Below are positions 1-7,839 of a stretch of 24,836 nt of DNA, piece after piece. Every line of letters begins with the position of its first letter. The stretch's first letter is position 1. The notes beneath the pieces are model-generated. The model did no database searches and was not told where the DNA came from. It saw only the letters and a program-made list of their open reading frames with translations. Source of the DNA: a virus. The position numbers and the translations under genes are program-made. The DNA is taken from positions 1 to 24,836 of IMG/VR virus record IMGVR_UViG_3300038319_000021; one strand, 5' to 3'.

Positions 1-162
1 GTCGTTCAGCGTGCTTTCGCTTCGCCCTCGTTGGCATTTCAGCGTTCGAGTCAATCAGAGAAGATTTAACGATGTCCAAGTTATAACCAAAACATCGAAT
101 AAGCAGTAGTGCCATGAAACACTAGGTCCATTTCTGCCTATTTAATCCCCAACCTATTTTGT
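1..162 (-). other. Candidate group I intron, 5' part only
   Basis: On the minus strand, codon 21 of the short ORF starting at 225 ends in CCCT. It is followed by a 12-nt loop and then GGGGATT, which pairs with the exon bases AATCCCT (positions 169-163) to give a 7-bp P1 helix. The last exon base is a U opposite G, the hallmark of a group I 5' splice site. A stop codon (TAG) appears three codons into the proposed intron. A hairpin with arms CGATGT/ACATCG follows further in. The catalytic core (P3-P8) would lie beyond the left edge and cannot be checked here. The call rests on P1 and on the context: first codons of a probable capsid gene in a phage full of homing endonucleases. Confidence 0.4.
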
Positions 163-225
163 AGGGATTTCTTTAGCGAAGGCGTCTAGTTCAACTGCCT
201 CCACCGCTGCTTCAAGTAATGCCAT
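163..225 (-). CDS. Probable first exon of major capsid protein (partial)
   Basis: An ATG at 225 opens a 21-codon stretch (MALLEAAVEAVELDA, then FAKEIP), followed by ACA AAA and TAG. The peptide resembles the start of a phage capsid protein. The gene sits just after the portal and scaffold-like genes, where the major capsid gene is expected. The reading stops too early for a gene, but a group I type P1 helix at the end of codon 21 would remove the stop by splicing. The ribosome-binding site is weak (AAAAGG, about 11 nt upstream). If the intron call is wrong this is only a 23-aa leader peptide. Confidence 0.35.
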
Positions 226-460
226 AATAGTTAATACCTTTTTATGTAATGTACGTCTTGAGCCTGAGTGCCCATCACGCCACGACGAGTACGTCTCGCG
301 CCACTGAGTTCTGCATTACCACGCCTAAGGGTGCCTCATATTTATAGTGTCTCGCCACTGCGTTCATCCTAAGGTAGTGTTTAGATCGTGTTACTTTCTA
401 AAGTGTGCGGCGATTCCCACGCCGCTTATACGGTCAAATTTAGCGTACTCTAATTTTTTA
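226..460 (-). promoter_or_regulatory. Leader region of the capsid gene with a late-promoter-like site
   Basis: No gene is visible in this stretch between the 47-aa gene and the probable capsid start. On the minus strand it holds a hairpin (GCGGCG, 7-nt loop, CGCCGC) near 410-428 without a T-run, and the octamer TATAAATA at 339-346. The octamer is the T4-type late promoter consensus and is preceded by GAGACAC. A near copy, GGGACACTTTATAAACA, lies at 15584-15600 ahead of the packaging genes. A CAGTGGCGAGAC-like sequence is also repeated within the leader. The promoter role is inference. Confidence 0.3.
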
Positions 461-604
461 CTACGCCGCTGGGGCAGGTGCTACAGGGGCTGGGGCTGGT
501 GCAACAGGTGCGGCAACCGCTGTGATTGTTCCGACGATGGTGGCCTGATCACCGACGTTTAGTGGTTTCCCTGCGCGGGAATTTGGACCTGCGTTTGTTG
601 ACAT
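461..604 (-). CDS. Small 47-aa protein with GDQxxxVGxI motif
   Basis: This ATG-started ORF follows the TAA of the upstream GIY-YIG gene with no gap; its SD (AGGAG) lies inside the end of that gene. The protein has a short polar N-terminus, then NVGDQATIVGTITAV, and an Ala/Pro-rich tail. The central motif recurs in three other small proteins of this window (reading in the 7840, 8351 and 8569-8916 regions), so they form a paralogous set. They are probably small beta-barrel virion or decoration proteins, but I do not recognise the family. Its place before the capsid gene fits a head-associated role. Confidence 0.6.
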   Translation of the reverse strand: MSTNAGPNSRAGKPLNVGDQATIVGTITAVAAPVAPAPAPVAPAPAA

Positions 605-1255
605 TTAGTTCTCCTGTGCAGGAATGTCCTGCTTCTTCTTGTACGGTCCTCTCTTCTTCCCGAGTATAGGACCGCTGTGTCTCTTTATCAGTGTGGGATT
701 TGCATTTTCGGCTTCTTCTCTTGTTGAAAAGTAGCCTAATTGCTTCCACTCTGAAGTTCTAGCACGCCACTTGTTTTTGTCTTTATCAAAGGTTACGTGT
801 AGCTTGCCAAGCGGCCATGTGCTAGTCTTTTTGCCCATGTGTGCTGCACTCTGTTTTGCCTTCCACTGTTCAGTTCGTGGGTGGCTCTTTACATGCTGTA
901 TGTTAGCCTCTTTAATTTTGGCTCTCCATACTTCACTTTTTGTAGTGCCTTTGTGGGCGGAACTTTGTTTGCTGCGGGTTTCTGTAGAAACCACCGTACC
1001 AGAAGCGCCCTCTCCGCCTTCTGTAAGGTTTGCAAGACACCCTGTTTTTAAGTCTATACGACCATAAAAATTTATCAAAAAACACTCTGCAACAAATGCT
1101 TCTTTTTCAGATGAGTGATTTTGTACAACAATTCTGCTGTTGTCGTTAGGGCATTTTACCCTATGCAGTCTACTGGTAAACCCACGTTTTCCTTTTCCTT
1201 TCCCTACATAGTAGGGAGTGCCGTCTTCTCTCAACCACAAATACGTGTAGAACAT
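605..1255 (-). CDS. GIY-YIG homing endonuclease with NUMOD3 and AP2-like domains
   Basis: 216 aa. The N-terminal GIY-YIG nuclease shows FYTYLWL (residues 2-8) and YYVGKGKG (15-22), followed by the ANLTEGGEG segment near 75-83 typical of phage GIY-YIG enzymes. Residues about 90-145 contain NUMOD3-like DNA-binding segments (SSAHKG, SAAHMGKK). Residues about 150-187 resemble an AP2 domain (HVTFDKDKNKWRA, then LGYFSTREEA). Such enzymes cut a target site and spread by repair. The start is supported by GGAGG five nt upstream. The gene is preceded by pseudoknot element 1 and ends exactly before the next ATG, providing that gene's SD. Confidence 0.88.
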   Translation of the reverse strand: MFYTYLWLREDGTPYYVGKGKGKRGFTSRLHRVKCPNDNSRIVVQNHSSEKEAFVAECFLINFYGRIDLKTGCLANLTEGGEGASGTVVSTETRSKQSSAHKGTTKSEVWRAKIKEANIQHVKSHPRTEQWKAKQSAAHMGKKTSTWPLGKLHVTFDKDKNKWRARTSEWKQLGYFSTREEAENANPTLIKRHSGPILGKKRGPYKKKQDIPAQEN

Positions 1256-1258
1256 TTA

Positions 1259-1327
1259 CCCTCCAATAAGGTCGAGCGGGAGGTGTATTGGCACCTCCCA
1301 ACTCTAGCCCAGGGAGCAACCCCTGAG
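1259..1327 (-). promoter_or_regulatory. HEG-associated pseudoknot RNA element, copy 1
   Basis: In minus-strand order: hairpin H1 CTCAGGG/CCCTGGG (1321-1327 with 1308-1314), then CTAGAG; stem S1 GGGAGGTG (1292-1299) with CACCTCCC (1278-1285); and the loop CCAATA (1286-1291). The loop is the exact complement of TATTGG (1263-1268), which runs straight into the SD of the GIY-YIG gene. CTCGACC lies between S1 and the pseudoknot strand. Folding would hide the GG of the GGAGG site. Four further copies with different but still complementary stems precede other nuclease genes. Confidence 0.8.
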
Positions 1328-1341
1328 GTTCTTACATTATA

Positions 1342-2838
1342 TCATCGTCTCCAAGTTACGTACCTAAAACCTTTGCCATCGGTGGTTTTGACGAAGCCCT
1401 TACCTGCGATTTGTAAGGTTACTAAGTCTGACGCGCTGTACTCTTTGTCCCCAACTTTAATAGCGTCACGAATCAAGTTGTTGGGCCTTGCAGCTATATA
1501 CACTGGTTTCCCTGTGGAAACTGACGTTGCTGCTGCTTTGGTTGCTACGGCCTTCTTGGCTGTGGCTGCTGCGACACGTCCTGCTGCGCTGCCCCCTTTA
1601 GCATATCCTGGGTAGCGGCTCTGGATGGTCTTGGTCACAATGTCGTTGGCAATTGCTTCCAACTTGGCATTGTGATATGCCACAATCTTGGCACGATCTG
1701 GAGACTTCTGCTTCCACATCGATCCAATCTGAGTCTGATACGCCTTGTCGGCTTTGAGTGCTTCATAGAAGCGCGTCTTGATTCCGTTGCCGAGGTCAAC
1801 TTTAGTCTCGTACGGGAAATCTTTGAAGAAGGGCATCTTCAAGAACGAACCGAGATGCTTACCGAGCACGCGGTTATTATTCTTGTCGCACTCCTCTGCA
1901 ACTCCGTTCTGGAATTCCTGAGTCTTGCGCTTCGCATCTTCCGTCTTGGTTGCTTCGAATGCTGCCTTCTCTTCCAAGAACTTTTTGCGCTCCGGTGAGT
2001 CAGTTGGTTCCACTGGCTTCGCAGTCTTTTCTAGGTCTGCGTACCAATCTCCCATGACTTTAGCAATCTGTGCCAGCATCTGGTAGTTGGGTGCGGATTC
2101 GCCTTTTTCGTTCTTTGCGTTCAAGGCTTCATTGATCTGCTTGAGCTTTACGTCTAGCCCTACTTCTTTAATGCCTTCGAAGAAGTGTGGAGTGAACGTA
2201 TCGTAGTACGCCTGCGAATCGTGGTTCTTCAGTTTAGCCAAGAACGACGGAGCCAGCTTACCAAGAGCCTCAGGATGCCCTGAAGACTTCAGGTCGTCAA
2301 TGACGTTATCCCATAGGCGGCTATCGGCCGCGTAGAGCAGTTCGTCTGTTGCAGCCACAGCGTCTGCTGCTTCTTGCATTTTAGCGTAGCCATCGGCACC
2401 CCCAATGGACTCAATGAACTGCTTTGCTTCCTTGGCAGCTGCCACTGTGGGGAACTCTGTCTTGTACGCATTGAACCTTTCATACGCGCCGTGCAGCTCT
2501 TTAACTACCTGGGCATTCTTGGGGTCTGAGTCCCTCATCGCTTTTAGGGCTTTGCGTACGTTGTCAGGGGTGGCCTTCGTGTCGATGGCCTTATCTGACT
2601 CTGCTTTTGCTGCGGCAGCTTTCTTGAAGGTTTCTACTTGCTCTGGTGTTTTTTCGCTGCCATCTGCATTAGTTGTTTCGGTTTCCGTGCCTTCTTCGGC
2701 TCCTTCAACTACTTCTGTTGGAGTTTCAACTACTTCTGAGTCTACTTCTGGTGTTTCATCTACTACTGTTTCTGAGCCTGCTGCTGGGTCTACGACTTGT
2801 GCATCCAAAGATGCAAAGTCAACTAGAGCATCGGACAT
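1342..2838 (-). CDS. Scaffold-like / head-assembly protein
   Basis: 498 aa, strongly charged. An acidic N-terminal 80 residues (many Glu/Thr/Val, for example EVDSEVVETPTEVVEG) precede a helical, Lys/Glu/Ala-rich middle likely to form coiled coil. An Ala/Lys-rich hinge lies near residue 420, followed by a small basic C-terminus ending VTWRR. No enzyme motif is visible. Its place between the portal and the probable capsid gene, and its composition, fit an internal scaffold guiding capsid assembly; this is inference from synteny rather than recognised homology. A hairpin terminator/attenuator lies between it and the portal. Start ATG has GAGAC upstream. Confidence 0.55.
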   Translation of the reverse strand: MSDALVDFASLDAQVVDPAAGSETVVDETPEVDSEVVETPTEVVEGAEEGTETETTNADGSEKTPEQVETFKKAAAAKAESDKAIDTKATPDNVRKALKAMRDSDPKNAQVVKELHGAYERFNAYKTEFPTVAAAKEAKQFIESIGGADGYAKMQEAADAVAATDELLYAADSRLWDNVIDDLKSSGHPEALGKLAPSFLAKLKNHDSQAYYDTFTPHFFEGIKEVGLDVKLKQINEALNAKNEKGESAPNYQMLAQIAKVMGDWYADLEKTAKPVEPTDSPERKKFLEEKAAFEATKTEDAKRKTQEFQNGVAEECDKNNNRVLGKHLGSFLKMPFFKDFPYETKVDLGNGIKTRFYEALKADKAYQTQIGSMWKQKSPDRAKIVAYHNAKLEAIANDIVTKTIQSRYPGYAKGGSAAGRVAAATAKKAVATKAAATSVSTGKPVYIAARPNNLIRDAIKVGDKEYSASDLVTLQIAGKGFVKTTDGKGFRYVTWRR

Positions 2839-2875
2839 AATGTTGAGTCTCTTTTCTGAGTTTTATTCTGAGTCT

Positions 2876-2901
2876 AACAAAGGAGGACCGTTAGGCCCTC
2901 C
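2876..2901 (-). terminator. Hairpin between portal and scaffold genes
   Basis: On the minus strand GGAGGGCC, loop TAAC, GGTCCTCC (one G-U pair) is followed by TTTGTT. It resembles a weak intrinsic terminator or attenuator. It lies directly after the portal stop and could set the ratio between portal and the more abundant downstream head proteins. Confidence 0.45.
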
Positions 2902-2906
2902 CCTGT

Positions 2907-5555
2907 TTATTTCTGTGGCGGTGCCCCTGCAGTTGGTGGTGCTTGTGCAGGTTTAGGCTCTGGGTGTTCCAGTGCCTGTGGTAGTACTTTGGCTGCGACC
3001 TTGTGGTTCAACGCTTGGTCTGTTTGCTGTTGGAACATATCAGGCGTGGCTTGAATTCCAGCCTTGCTTAATGCTTGAACAGCGACAGGTGGAGGCATCT
3101 TAGATACGTCAATGCTGATAGATTCAGAAGGTGGTTTGTCTGGAGCCTTGTTAGCTATAGCTATCTTCTTAGCCATCGCTACGTGTTCTGCCCAGTGCAA
3201 ATGCACATTCTCAAAACCTGCGCGTTGCTGCGGCGTTCCATTCTTAAATTTTTGTCCTTCGGTGCTGTTGATCCACTCGAAGCACTCGTTCGCTTCAACC
3301 GCGTGGTTTTCGCTTTCATCTTGTGCCACAGGGATCGTACTGACCATCTTTGGCATTTGCTGCACTGCCTGGGTCATCTGGGTCATCTGCTGCACTAGCT
3401 CAGGGGGTACTGGTTGTCCAGTAACTTGGGCCTCATGTGCTTGCATCTGTATGTTTTCCCCTGCATCTTGCATCTGTATCAATTGCGGGTTTGGCATCGG
3501 ACCTTGCCGCAGAAGAACTTCGAATTCTGACTTCTGCTTCAACGCTGATGTTGCGCCGGGAATCTTGATGCCCTTGATACGCAACGCACTGAGTACTGCA
3601 GGTGCGTTCTGTGGAGCCATCATATAGCCATTCAGTATTGGGTTCGCAGCGGCCTTGTCAATCATATCCATGATCTTGGTTTCTTTCTGTTGCCAAGATT
3701 CTGGGAATGCTGGGTTGCTCTCTGCGTAGCACAGCACCTTGCCACTAAGCAAGTTCGCTGTGTTCACTGTGACGTTTCCACGTCCAGGGATGTTCTGAGC
3801 TATCTCTTTACCGTCGCGGCATTCTGCCGCACACTCTACCGCTTGTCCTGCAGCTATAGCGAACAGGTCTTGAATATTATTCCACGGACATCCTACGCGC
3901 TGTAATGCTTGGTCGCGCTGGATGATTGCGTTTCCTACGGTGTTCTCACCAGTCGCTGCCCCGAATAAGGAAGGCAGTGCGCCTGAGATTTCTTCAGACA
4001 GACTTGTGATAAACCATTTAATGAAGTCTCCCAGTGCCGACTGTGGCTGCGGAGTAGGCTCGACCATGATGTACTGGTCCATCGTGGTGAGTCCAGGCTG
4101 AACCTGAAACGGTCCTGTGCTGCCTGGGACGTTGGTTTGTTTGGCTATTGCTTCCAAATCAAATGCTTCGGCGTTCATCCATTTCTTGGGGACGGTTCGT
4201 TTGAAGAAGTCGTCCAGAAGGTCAACCCAATCGTTGATTCTCTTCTGCACCGAAATAAGGGATGTGCCCATCGACCTGCGGTTTTGTCCTTTGCCTGATG
4301 TCGGGTGTCCGATAGCAAGATGTTTATCCATGCTCTCATTGCGTGCAAACGCAAATTCGGCACCTGCTCGCGCCATAAGCACTCCATCAGGAAATGCTTC
4401 TAACAACTCTGCCTTTGCCTCGTCGCCTACCGAATCATCAAGGAACATCGAAGGACGCAACCAAGTGTACTTGATCGTTGTGTGCCGTACTAAGGATTCG
4501 CCTGTTACGTAGTTGCCTACAACGGCTTGACGTACGTTCTCGCGTGCGATCCTGTCCAGCTGTGTTTCTGACATCCCATCGGTACCGACTGTGATCTTGC
4601 TAGCGATCCACGGAAAGGTTGCCCTTGCGGTGGTAACGTCTACGTCGAACATCAGCTGGATAAATGGAGTGTCTTTAAATTCGTCAACGGAAATGGAAAT
4701 TTTGTGATCCAGTTTTCCGTGCACTGTTGTAACTTCTCGTCCCAACGGCTTCTTTGCGTTCTGACTGGAACCGCTTGCTCCAAGCAGCTCATCAATGGTA
4801 TCGCCACCCTCTGCTGGGGAAGTTGTTTCGTCTATGAAGGACTCTTGTCCTTCTTGTCCAGTCGGGTCCATGTTAGGAGGATTTTGCTCATCCTCAGGAA
4901 CCATGGGCTCTTCTATTTGGTCTTCTTCGAAGCCATACTTCTGCCCGTTCAATTCATAACGGGTCCATAGAAGTACACGGTCTTCGTTCCAAAAGATTCT
5001 TGCACAGTCAACTAGCAGTGCGTGTAGGTTGTTGTTTCTTGCCCAGATGTCTTTGAAACGGTCGGCTTCTTCTGCCGCTACGTTGTCCGGTCCCCATTCA
5101 GGATTCATGGGGAAGAACTCAACCTTTGGAATCTCGCGTGACAGAGCGGCAACGATGATGTCGCCTTTGGCTCCGTACACGTTCGTATCATAAATCGAGT
5201 TGTGATTGTTCTGCGAATTCTTTCCAAAGCCCGTACCAGAACCTGGCAGTTCCCAGCCACCTTTACGTGCTCTCAGCAAATGCTGGTAGCCTCTTTCAAA
5301 ATGAAGAGCCTCCCAGGCCTGCTCCACTTCCATTCTTCGCGCCGCAACATCGGTCTTTGTTGCGATGTTATCAAGCTGAATCAATGCGCCTCGCGCTTTG
5401 TCGCTCAGCTCTGCAAACGGCTCTGGACTGTAAGGGAACGGTGCGTATACACCCAGAGGGCTGTCATTAGGACTTTCAGGCTGGGCGTCAGTTCCGCCCT
5501 TCTTTCCACCTTCAGTGCCTGTCCCTACATCAACAGGAACGTCATTCGTTGCCAT
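2907..5555 (-). CDS. Portal protein
   Basis: 882 aa, long for a portal. The dodecameric portal forms the DNA entry channel at one capsid vertex and docks the terminase. Evidence is its size, its place two genes after packaging and small virion genes and before the scaffold, and features usual in large phage portals. These include an N-terminal alpha/beta body with YGAKGDIIVAAL and PKVEFFP, a central helical region (MGTSLISVQKRINDWVDLLD), the segment SGALPSLFGAATGENTVGNA, and a Gln/Met-rich helical C-terminus ending in a Pro/Ala tail. An acidic insertion occupies about residues 210-265. ATG with GAGGG upstream, 26 nt after the preceding gene. Confidence 0.82.
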   Translation of the reverse strand: MATNDVPVDVGTGTEGGKKGGTDAQPESPNDSPLGVYAPFPYSPEPFAELSDKARGALIQLDNIATKTDVAARRMEVEQAWEALHFERGYQHLLRARKGGWELPGSGTGFGKNSQNNHNSIYDTNVYGAKGDIIVAALSREIPKVEFFPMNPEWGPDNVAAEEADRFKDIWARNNNLHALLVDCARIFWNEDRVLLWTRYELNGQKYGFEEDQIEEPMVPEDEQNPPNMDPTGQEGQESFIDETTSPAEGGDTIDELLGASGSSQNAKKPLGREVTTVHGKLDHKISISVDEFKDTPFIQLMFDVDVTTARATFPWIASKITVGTDGMSETQLDRIARENVRQAVVGNYVTGESLVRHTTIKYTWLRPSMFLDDSVGDEAKAELLEAFPDGVLMARAGAEFAFARNESMDKHLAIGHPTSGKGQNRRSMGTSLISVQKRINDWVDLLDDFFKRTVPKKWMNAEAFDLEAIAKQTNVPGSTGPFQVQPGLTTMDQYIMVEPTPQPQSALGDFIKWFITSLSEEISGALPSLFGAATGENTVGNAIIQRDQALQRVGCPWNNIQDLFAIAAGQAVECAAECRDGKEIAQNIPGRGNVTVNTANLLSGKVLCYAESNPAFPESWQQKETKIMDMIDKAAANPILNGYMMAPQNAPAVLSALRIKGIKIPGATSALKQKSEFEVLLRQGPMPNPQLIQMQDAGENIQMQAHEAQVTGQPVPPELVQQMTQMTQAVQQMPKMVSTIPVAQDESENHAVEANECFEWINSTEGQKFKNGTPQQRAGFENVHLHWAEHVAMAKKIAIANKAPDKPPSESISIDVSKMPPPVAVQALSKAGIQATPDMFQQQTDQALNHKVAAKVLPQALEHPEPKPAQAPPTAGAPPQK

Positions 5556-5581
5556 ATTCCCTCATCTCCCTTTACTACTTC

Positions 5582-5968
5582 TTAATGCCGCATTGCGGCA
5601 AACCCTTTGGCCGATGCTTTCATGTGCTTAACGTGAGAGCTATCTCTCGGCTTGGGTTCTTTCTGTGCTGCTGTCAACTTCTTATCTTTGGGAATGCCGA
5701 GGGCTTCGTGCAGTCCGCCTTCATGGACTGTGAAACTGCCCTTGTCTCCCAGGTTGACATTATGTTTCTTATGTCCGATTGCCATGGGTTCTCCTATGCG
5801 GCTCGCATTGAACCGCGTGCTAATTGACCTCGTTGCCTTCGCATTGCTGCCTTTACGAATCCCCATGGTCACACGCTTGAATGACGTTGGGTTCTGATCC
5901 TTGGCAGACAATGGAGGCTGTTGCGGAGATGCGTTCAATTTTGTTCTACGTCCCATTCCTACTGCCAC
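5582..5968 (-). CDS. Small basic virion-type protein of unknown function
   Basis: 128 aa with a GTG start, or 124 aa from an in-frame ATG at 5956. GTG is preferred because GAGGTG lies five nt upstream. The C-terminal half (GSFTVHEGGLHEALGIP, then AAQ and a His/Lys/Ala-rich tail) is of a type often seen in small phage proteins encoded next to portal genes. Function is unknown. The first 23 nt overlap the end of the upstream GIY-YIG gene in another frame, so its ribosome-binding site is supplied by the inserted nuclease gene. Confidence 0.62.
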   Translation of the reverse strand: MAVGMGRRTKLNASPQQPPLSAKDQNPTSFKRVTMGIRKGSNAKATRSISTRFNASRIGEPMAIGHKKHNVNLGDKGSFTVHEGGLHEALGIPKDKKLTAAQKEPKPRDSSHVKHMKASAKGFAAMRH

Positions 5969-6476
5969 GTTTCCACCTCAATTTTGCAGATGCACTCATT
6001 TTCTTTTTTGTTTCTTCTGAAATGAACCTAGTAGCCATAGCCAAACTTACTTTTTTCTTGTGCTCGGCACTGAGGTGTCTTCCAAGAAATCCTTTACTAA
6101 GGACTCTTCCTTTTAATGCATCGCTTATCTTTTTGCGCTGTTCGGTAGTGTGCTTCTTTCCCATGTGGGATTTTCTAAGTCGCTCTATAGTTTCTTCTGA
6201 GCGTTTCATTCCTGTGCAATTTACTTTAGGAGGATTTTCTCCTCCATCGGTAAGGTTCCTAAGAAGCCCTAGTCCCAAATCTTTGCGACCATAGTACCAG
6301 ATAAGGGCTACTTCTATTTCAAATGCTTCGGATTCATCCTTAGCAATATAGAAAACAATTCTACCCAAAGGAGGAGCACTTCCAACTCTGTGTTTTCTAT
6401 AGGCCCTTATGCCTGTTCCCTTTCCAACGTAGTAAGGAGAACCGTCACTTCTCAACCACACATATGTATAAAACAT
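5946..6476 (-). CDS. GIY-YIG homing endonuclease with NUMOD3 repeats
   Basis: 176 aa. The GIY-YIG domain has FYTYVWL (2-8), YYVGKGTG (15-22), EVALIWYYGRKDLG (55-68) and NLTDGGE (74-80). Residues 90-170 carry about four NUMOD3 repeats (KRSEETIERLRKSHMGKK; TTEQRKKISDALKGR; SAEHKKKVSLAM; SEETKKKMSASAK), which track along the DNA target. The N-terminal 22 residues are close to the other GIY-YIG protein at 605-1255, so the two share origin. The start at 6476 has GGAGA upstream; pseudoknot element 2 sits in front. The end overlaps the next gene. Confidence 0.88.
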   Translation of the reverse strand: MFYTYVWLRSDGSPYYVGKGTGIRAYRKHRVGSAPPLGRIVFYIAKDESEAFEIEVALIWYYGRKDLGLGLLRNLTDGGENPPKVNCTGMKRSEETIERLRKSHMGKKHTTEQRKKISDALKGRVLSKGFLGRHLSAEHKKKVSLAMATRFISEETKKKMSASAKLRWKRGSRNGT

Positions 6477-6480
6477 TTTA

Positions 6481-6552
6481 TCTCCTATCAAGATCGAGAG
6501 GGAGGTGTGATAGGCACCTCCCAACTCTAACCCAAGGCCGCTAAACCTTGAG
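6481..6552 (-). promoter_or_regulatory. HEG-associated pseudoknot RNA element, copy 2
   Basis: H1 CTCAAGG/CCTTGGG (6546-6552 with 6531-6537), then TTAGAG. S1 GGGAGGTG (6515-6522) pairs with CACCTCCC (6500-6507). The loop CCTATCA (6508-6514) is the exact complement of TGATAGG (6484-6490), whose GG begins the SD. S1 equals that of copy 1, but H1 and the pseudoknot strands differ and remain paired, with the G-U in H1 kept at the same place. CTCGATC replaces CTCGACC. Confidence 0.8.
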
Positions 6553-6565
6553 ATGCTTCAAAACT

Positions 6566-6748
6566 CTAGGCCGCACGCATACTTCCGCGAGCAAGTTGCC
6601 CACCGGAGTCTATACGAGGACGTTTCCTACGAGGAGGAGTTTGCGGTGCCTCTCCCTGCAACCAACTAGGCAATGGCGTGGAATTTACAGCTGCCATGTC
6701 CTGTGCGATTGGCTGCTTCTTCTTCTTTGGTGATCCTAGGCCAATCAT
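6566..6748 (-). CDS. Small Pro/Lys-rich protein, unknown
   Basis: 60 aa, basic and proline-rich (GSPKKKKQP, PRRKRPR), probably disordered. ATG overlaps the TGA of the preceding gene by four nt (ATGA), with GGAGG about five nt upstream, so it is translationally coupled. Its family is not recognised. Together with the next three upstream genes it forms a string of small virion-type proteins between the phosphatase-like gene and the portal. Confidence 0.6.
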   Translation of the reverse strand: MIGLGSPKKKKQPIAQDMAAVNSTPLPSWLQGEAPQTPPRRKRPRIDSGGQLARGSMRAA

Positions 6749-6966
6749 TTTTCCTCCCAGAAACGGCAGTATGCTACCGCGTGTACCTTGACATCACCGT
6801 TGGGAAGTTTAGGACGCGCAGACAGTTCCTTCATCTTCGGCCCATTGCATCCACTCTCCGACTTGACGAAGTGTTCGCAATTGAAGCAATGCTCCGAACT
6901 TCCTGGGTGATGCGACTGATACCCAGTCTTTGGTTCCTTGATAATGCTGAAGACGGTCTTAGCCAT
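6745..6966 (-). CDS. Small cysteine-containing (metal-binding) phage protein
   Basis: 73 aa starting MAKTVFSIIKEP. It carries CFNCEHF, a further Cys in SGCNGPKM, and the terminal YCRFWEEK. The four Cys could bind zinc or an iron-sulfur cluster. Small phage proteins with this CxxC...YCxFW layout are common and uncharacterised. The ATG lies inside the last codons of the upstream gene (AATGGCTAA arrangement), indicating translational coupling. The longer reading from 7065 has no support. Confidence 0.6.
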   Translation of the reverse strand: MAKTVFSIIKEPKTGYQSHHPGSSEHCFNCEHFVKSESGCNGPKMKELSARPKLPNGDVKVHAVAYCRFWEEK

Positions 6967-7120
6967 TGGTTTTCTTTCTTCCAAGGCCAGTTGCTTTCTT
7001 CTTCTCTGGCAGAGTTTTGAAATCGGTGGCGCTGGACCACTCTGCCAACTTACTCTTCCCTCCAACTTTCTCGGGATGAGCGTACAAAAATCTTTGTTGC
7101 GCCTTTGACTGGAACGGCAT
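6959..7120 (-). CDS. Small phage protein of the PFQSKAQ type
   Basis: 53 aa. It begins MPFQSKAQQRFLYAHPEKVG, a start seen in many small, uncharacterised phage proteins near head and tail genes. The rest is Lys-rich and polar (KTLPEKKKATGLGRKK). The ATG overlaps the TAA of the phosphatase-like gene (TAATG), with GGAGG eight nt upstream. No function assigned. Confidence 0.65.
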   Translation of the reverse strand: MPFQSKAQQRFLYAHPEKVGGKSKLAEWSSATDFKTLPEKKKATGLGRKKTNG

Positions 7121-7830
7121 TAGGAAGCCTCCGGGTTTTTCTTTTGATCGTTTTCGTCTCTTTGTCCGCAGATGACTTTGGCCGTCCAATCGCCGTTTGT
7201 TTTGGGATACATCTCAAAAACTCCTGCCTCATCCATATCTAGAACTGTCCTGTCACCAAACAACAATTCACTGATCCTTCGACATGCTGACCCAGATAAA
7301 ACCAAAAGAAATGGCCCATCCTTTTTGGATGATTTTTCTTTCTTCTCTATCCAAGAATCCAAACGATCTGTAAACTGCGCATATGACTCTCCGTCTGGTG
7401 CGGATTTGTGCGGGTTTGCAATCAAGTCTTTGACTACCTTCTTATTGGGTTTCTTTGGGTCGCCTGCCATGCTTCCCAAATCCCAAGTCTTGATGTCGTT
7501 AACTACTTTCACACTGGGATCAGAAGTTATACCGGATTTAAGTATGTTTGCAGTTTCTTTGGTTCTGAGAAGATCAGCTGTAAATATGGTAGTGATTGGG
7601 AGTTCTTTTAGATGCTTTGCAAGAACTACTACTACGTTCTTTCTTCCTTCGTCATTAAGAGGAAGGTCCAACCAACCGTCCGAACGATGCAAATCATCCA
7701 AAGCAGTTTGCCCATGACGTACGCCATAAATCTTTTGCTTAGCCGAATCAGACGTGTGCTCAGCATCATAACGTCTCTGCACAAACTTTGATCCAAACTT
7801 TTTGTATGGATTTGTAGTTGATTGGTACAT
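7120..7830 (-). CDS. Histidine phosphatase-like protein (phosphoglycerate mutase fold)
   Basis: 236 aa. Residues 34-41 (IYGVRHGQ) contain the RHG motif whose His is phosphorylated in this superfamily. LLRTKETA (about 105-112) matches the second conserved Arg block, and PDGESYAQFTDRLDSWI the Glu region. At the place where a second catalytic His is expected (usually V-S/G-H-G) it reads LVLSGSACRR, so that His seems absent and activity may be altered or lost. The first 25 residues precede the domain and resemble the start of the protein at 8920-9402. Start ATG has AAGGA upstream. Confidence 0.72.
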   Translation of the reverse strand: MYQSTTNPYKKFGSKFVQRRYDAEHTSDSAKQKIYGVRHGQTALDDLHRSDGWLDLPLNDEGRKNVVVVLAKHLKELPITTIFTADLLRTKETANILKSGITSDPSVKVVNDIKTWDLGSMAGDPKKPNKKVVKDLIANPHKSAPDGESYAQFTDRLDSWIEKKEKSSKKDGPFLLVLSGSACRRISELLFGDRTVLDMDEAGVFEMYPKTNGDWTAKVICGQRDENDQKKNPEAS

Positions 7831-7839
7831 GACTGTTCC

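Noticed and set aside
549-749. 66-codon minus-strand ORF within the GIY-YIG gene
   Set aside because: Overlaps the AP2-like end of the nuclease in another frame, with no SD and no recognisable features.
1259-1327. Reading the nuclease-linked elements as known ribozymes or riboswitches
   Set aside because: Compared by eye with hammerhead, HDV-like, twister, pistol and preQ1 consensus features. None of the invariant core bases is present, and the conserved parts here (TAGAG, CTCGA) do not match them.
2405-2956. 183-codon plus-strand ORF over the scaffold-like gene
   Set aside because: Antisense to an acidic, low-complexity gene; Ser/Val-rich translation without an SD. A shadow of the minus-strand gene.
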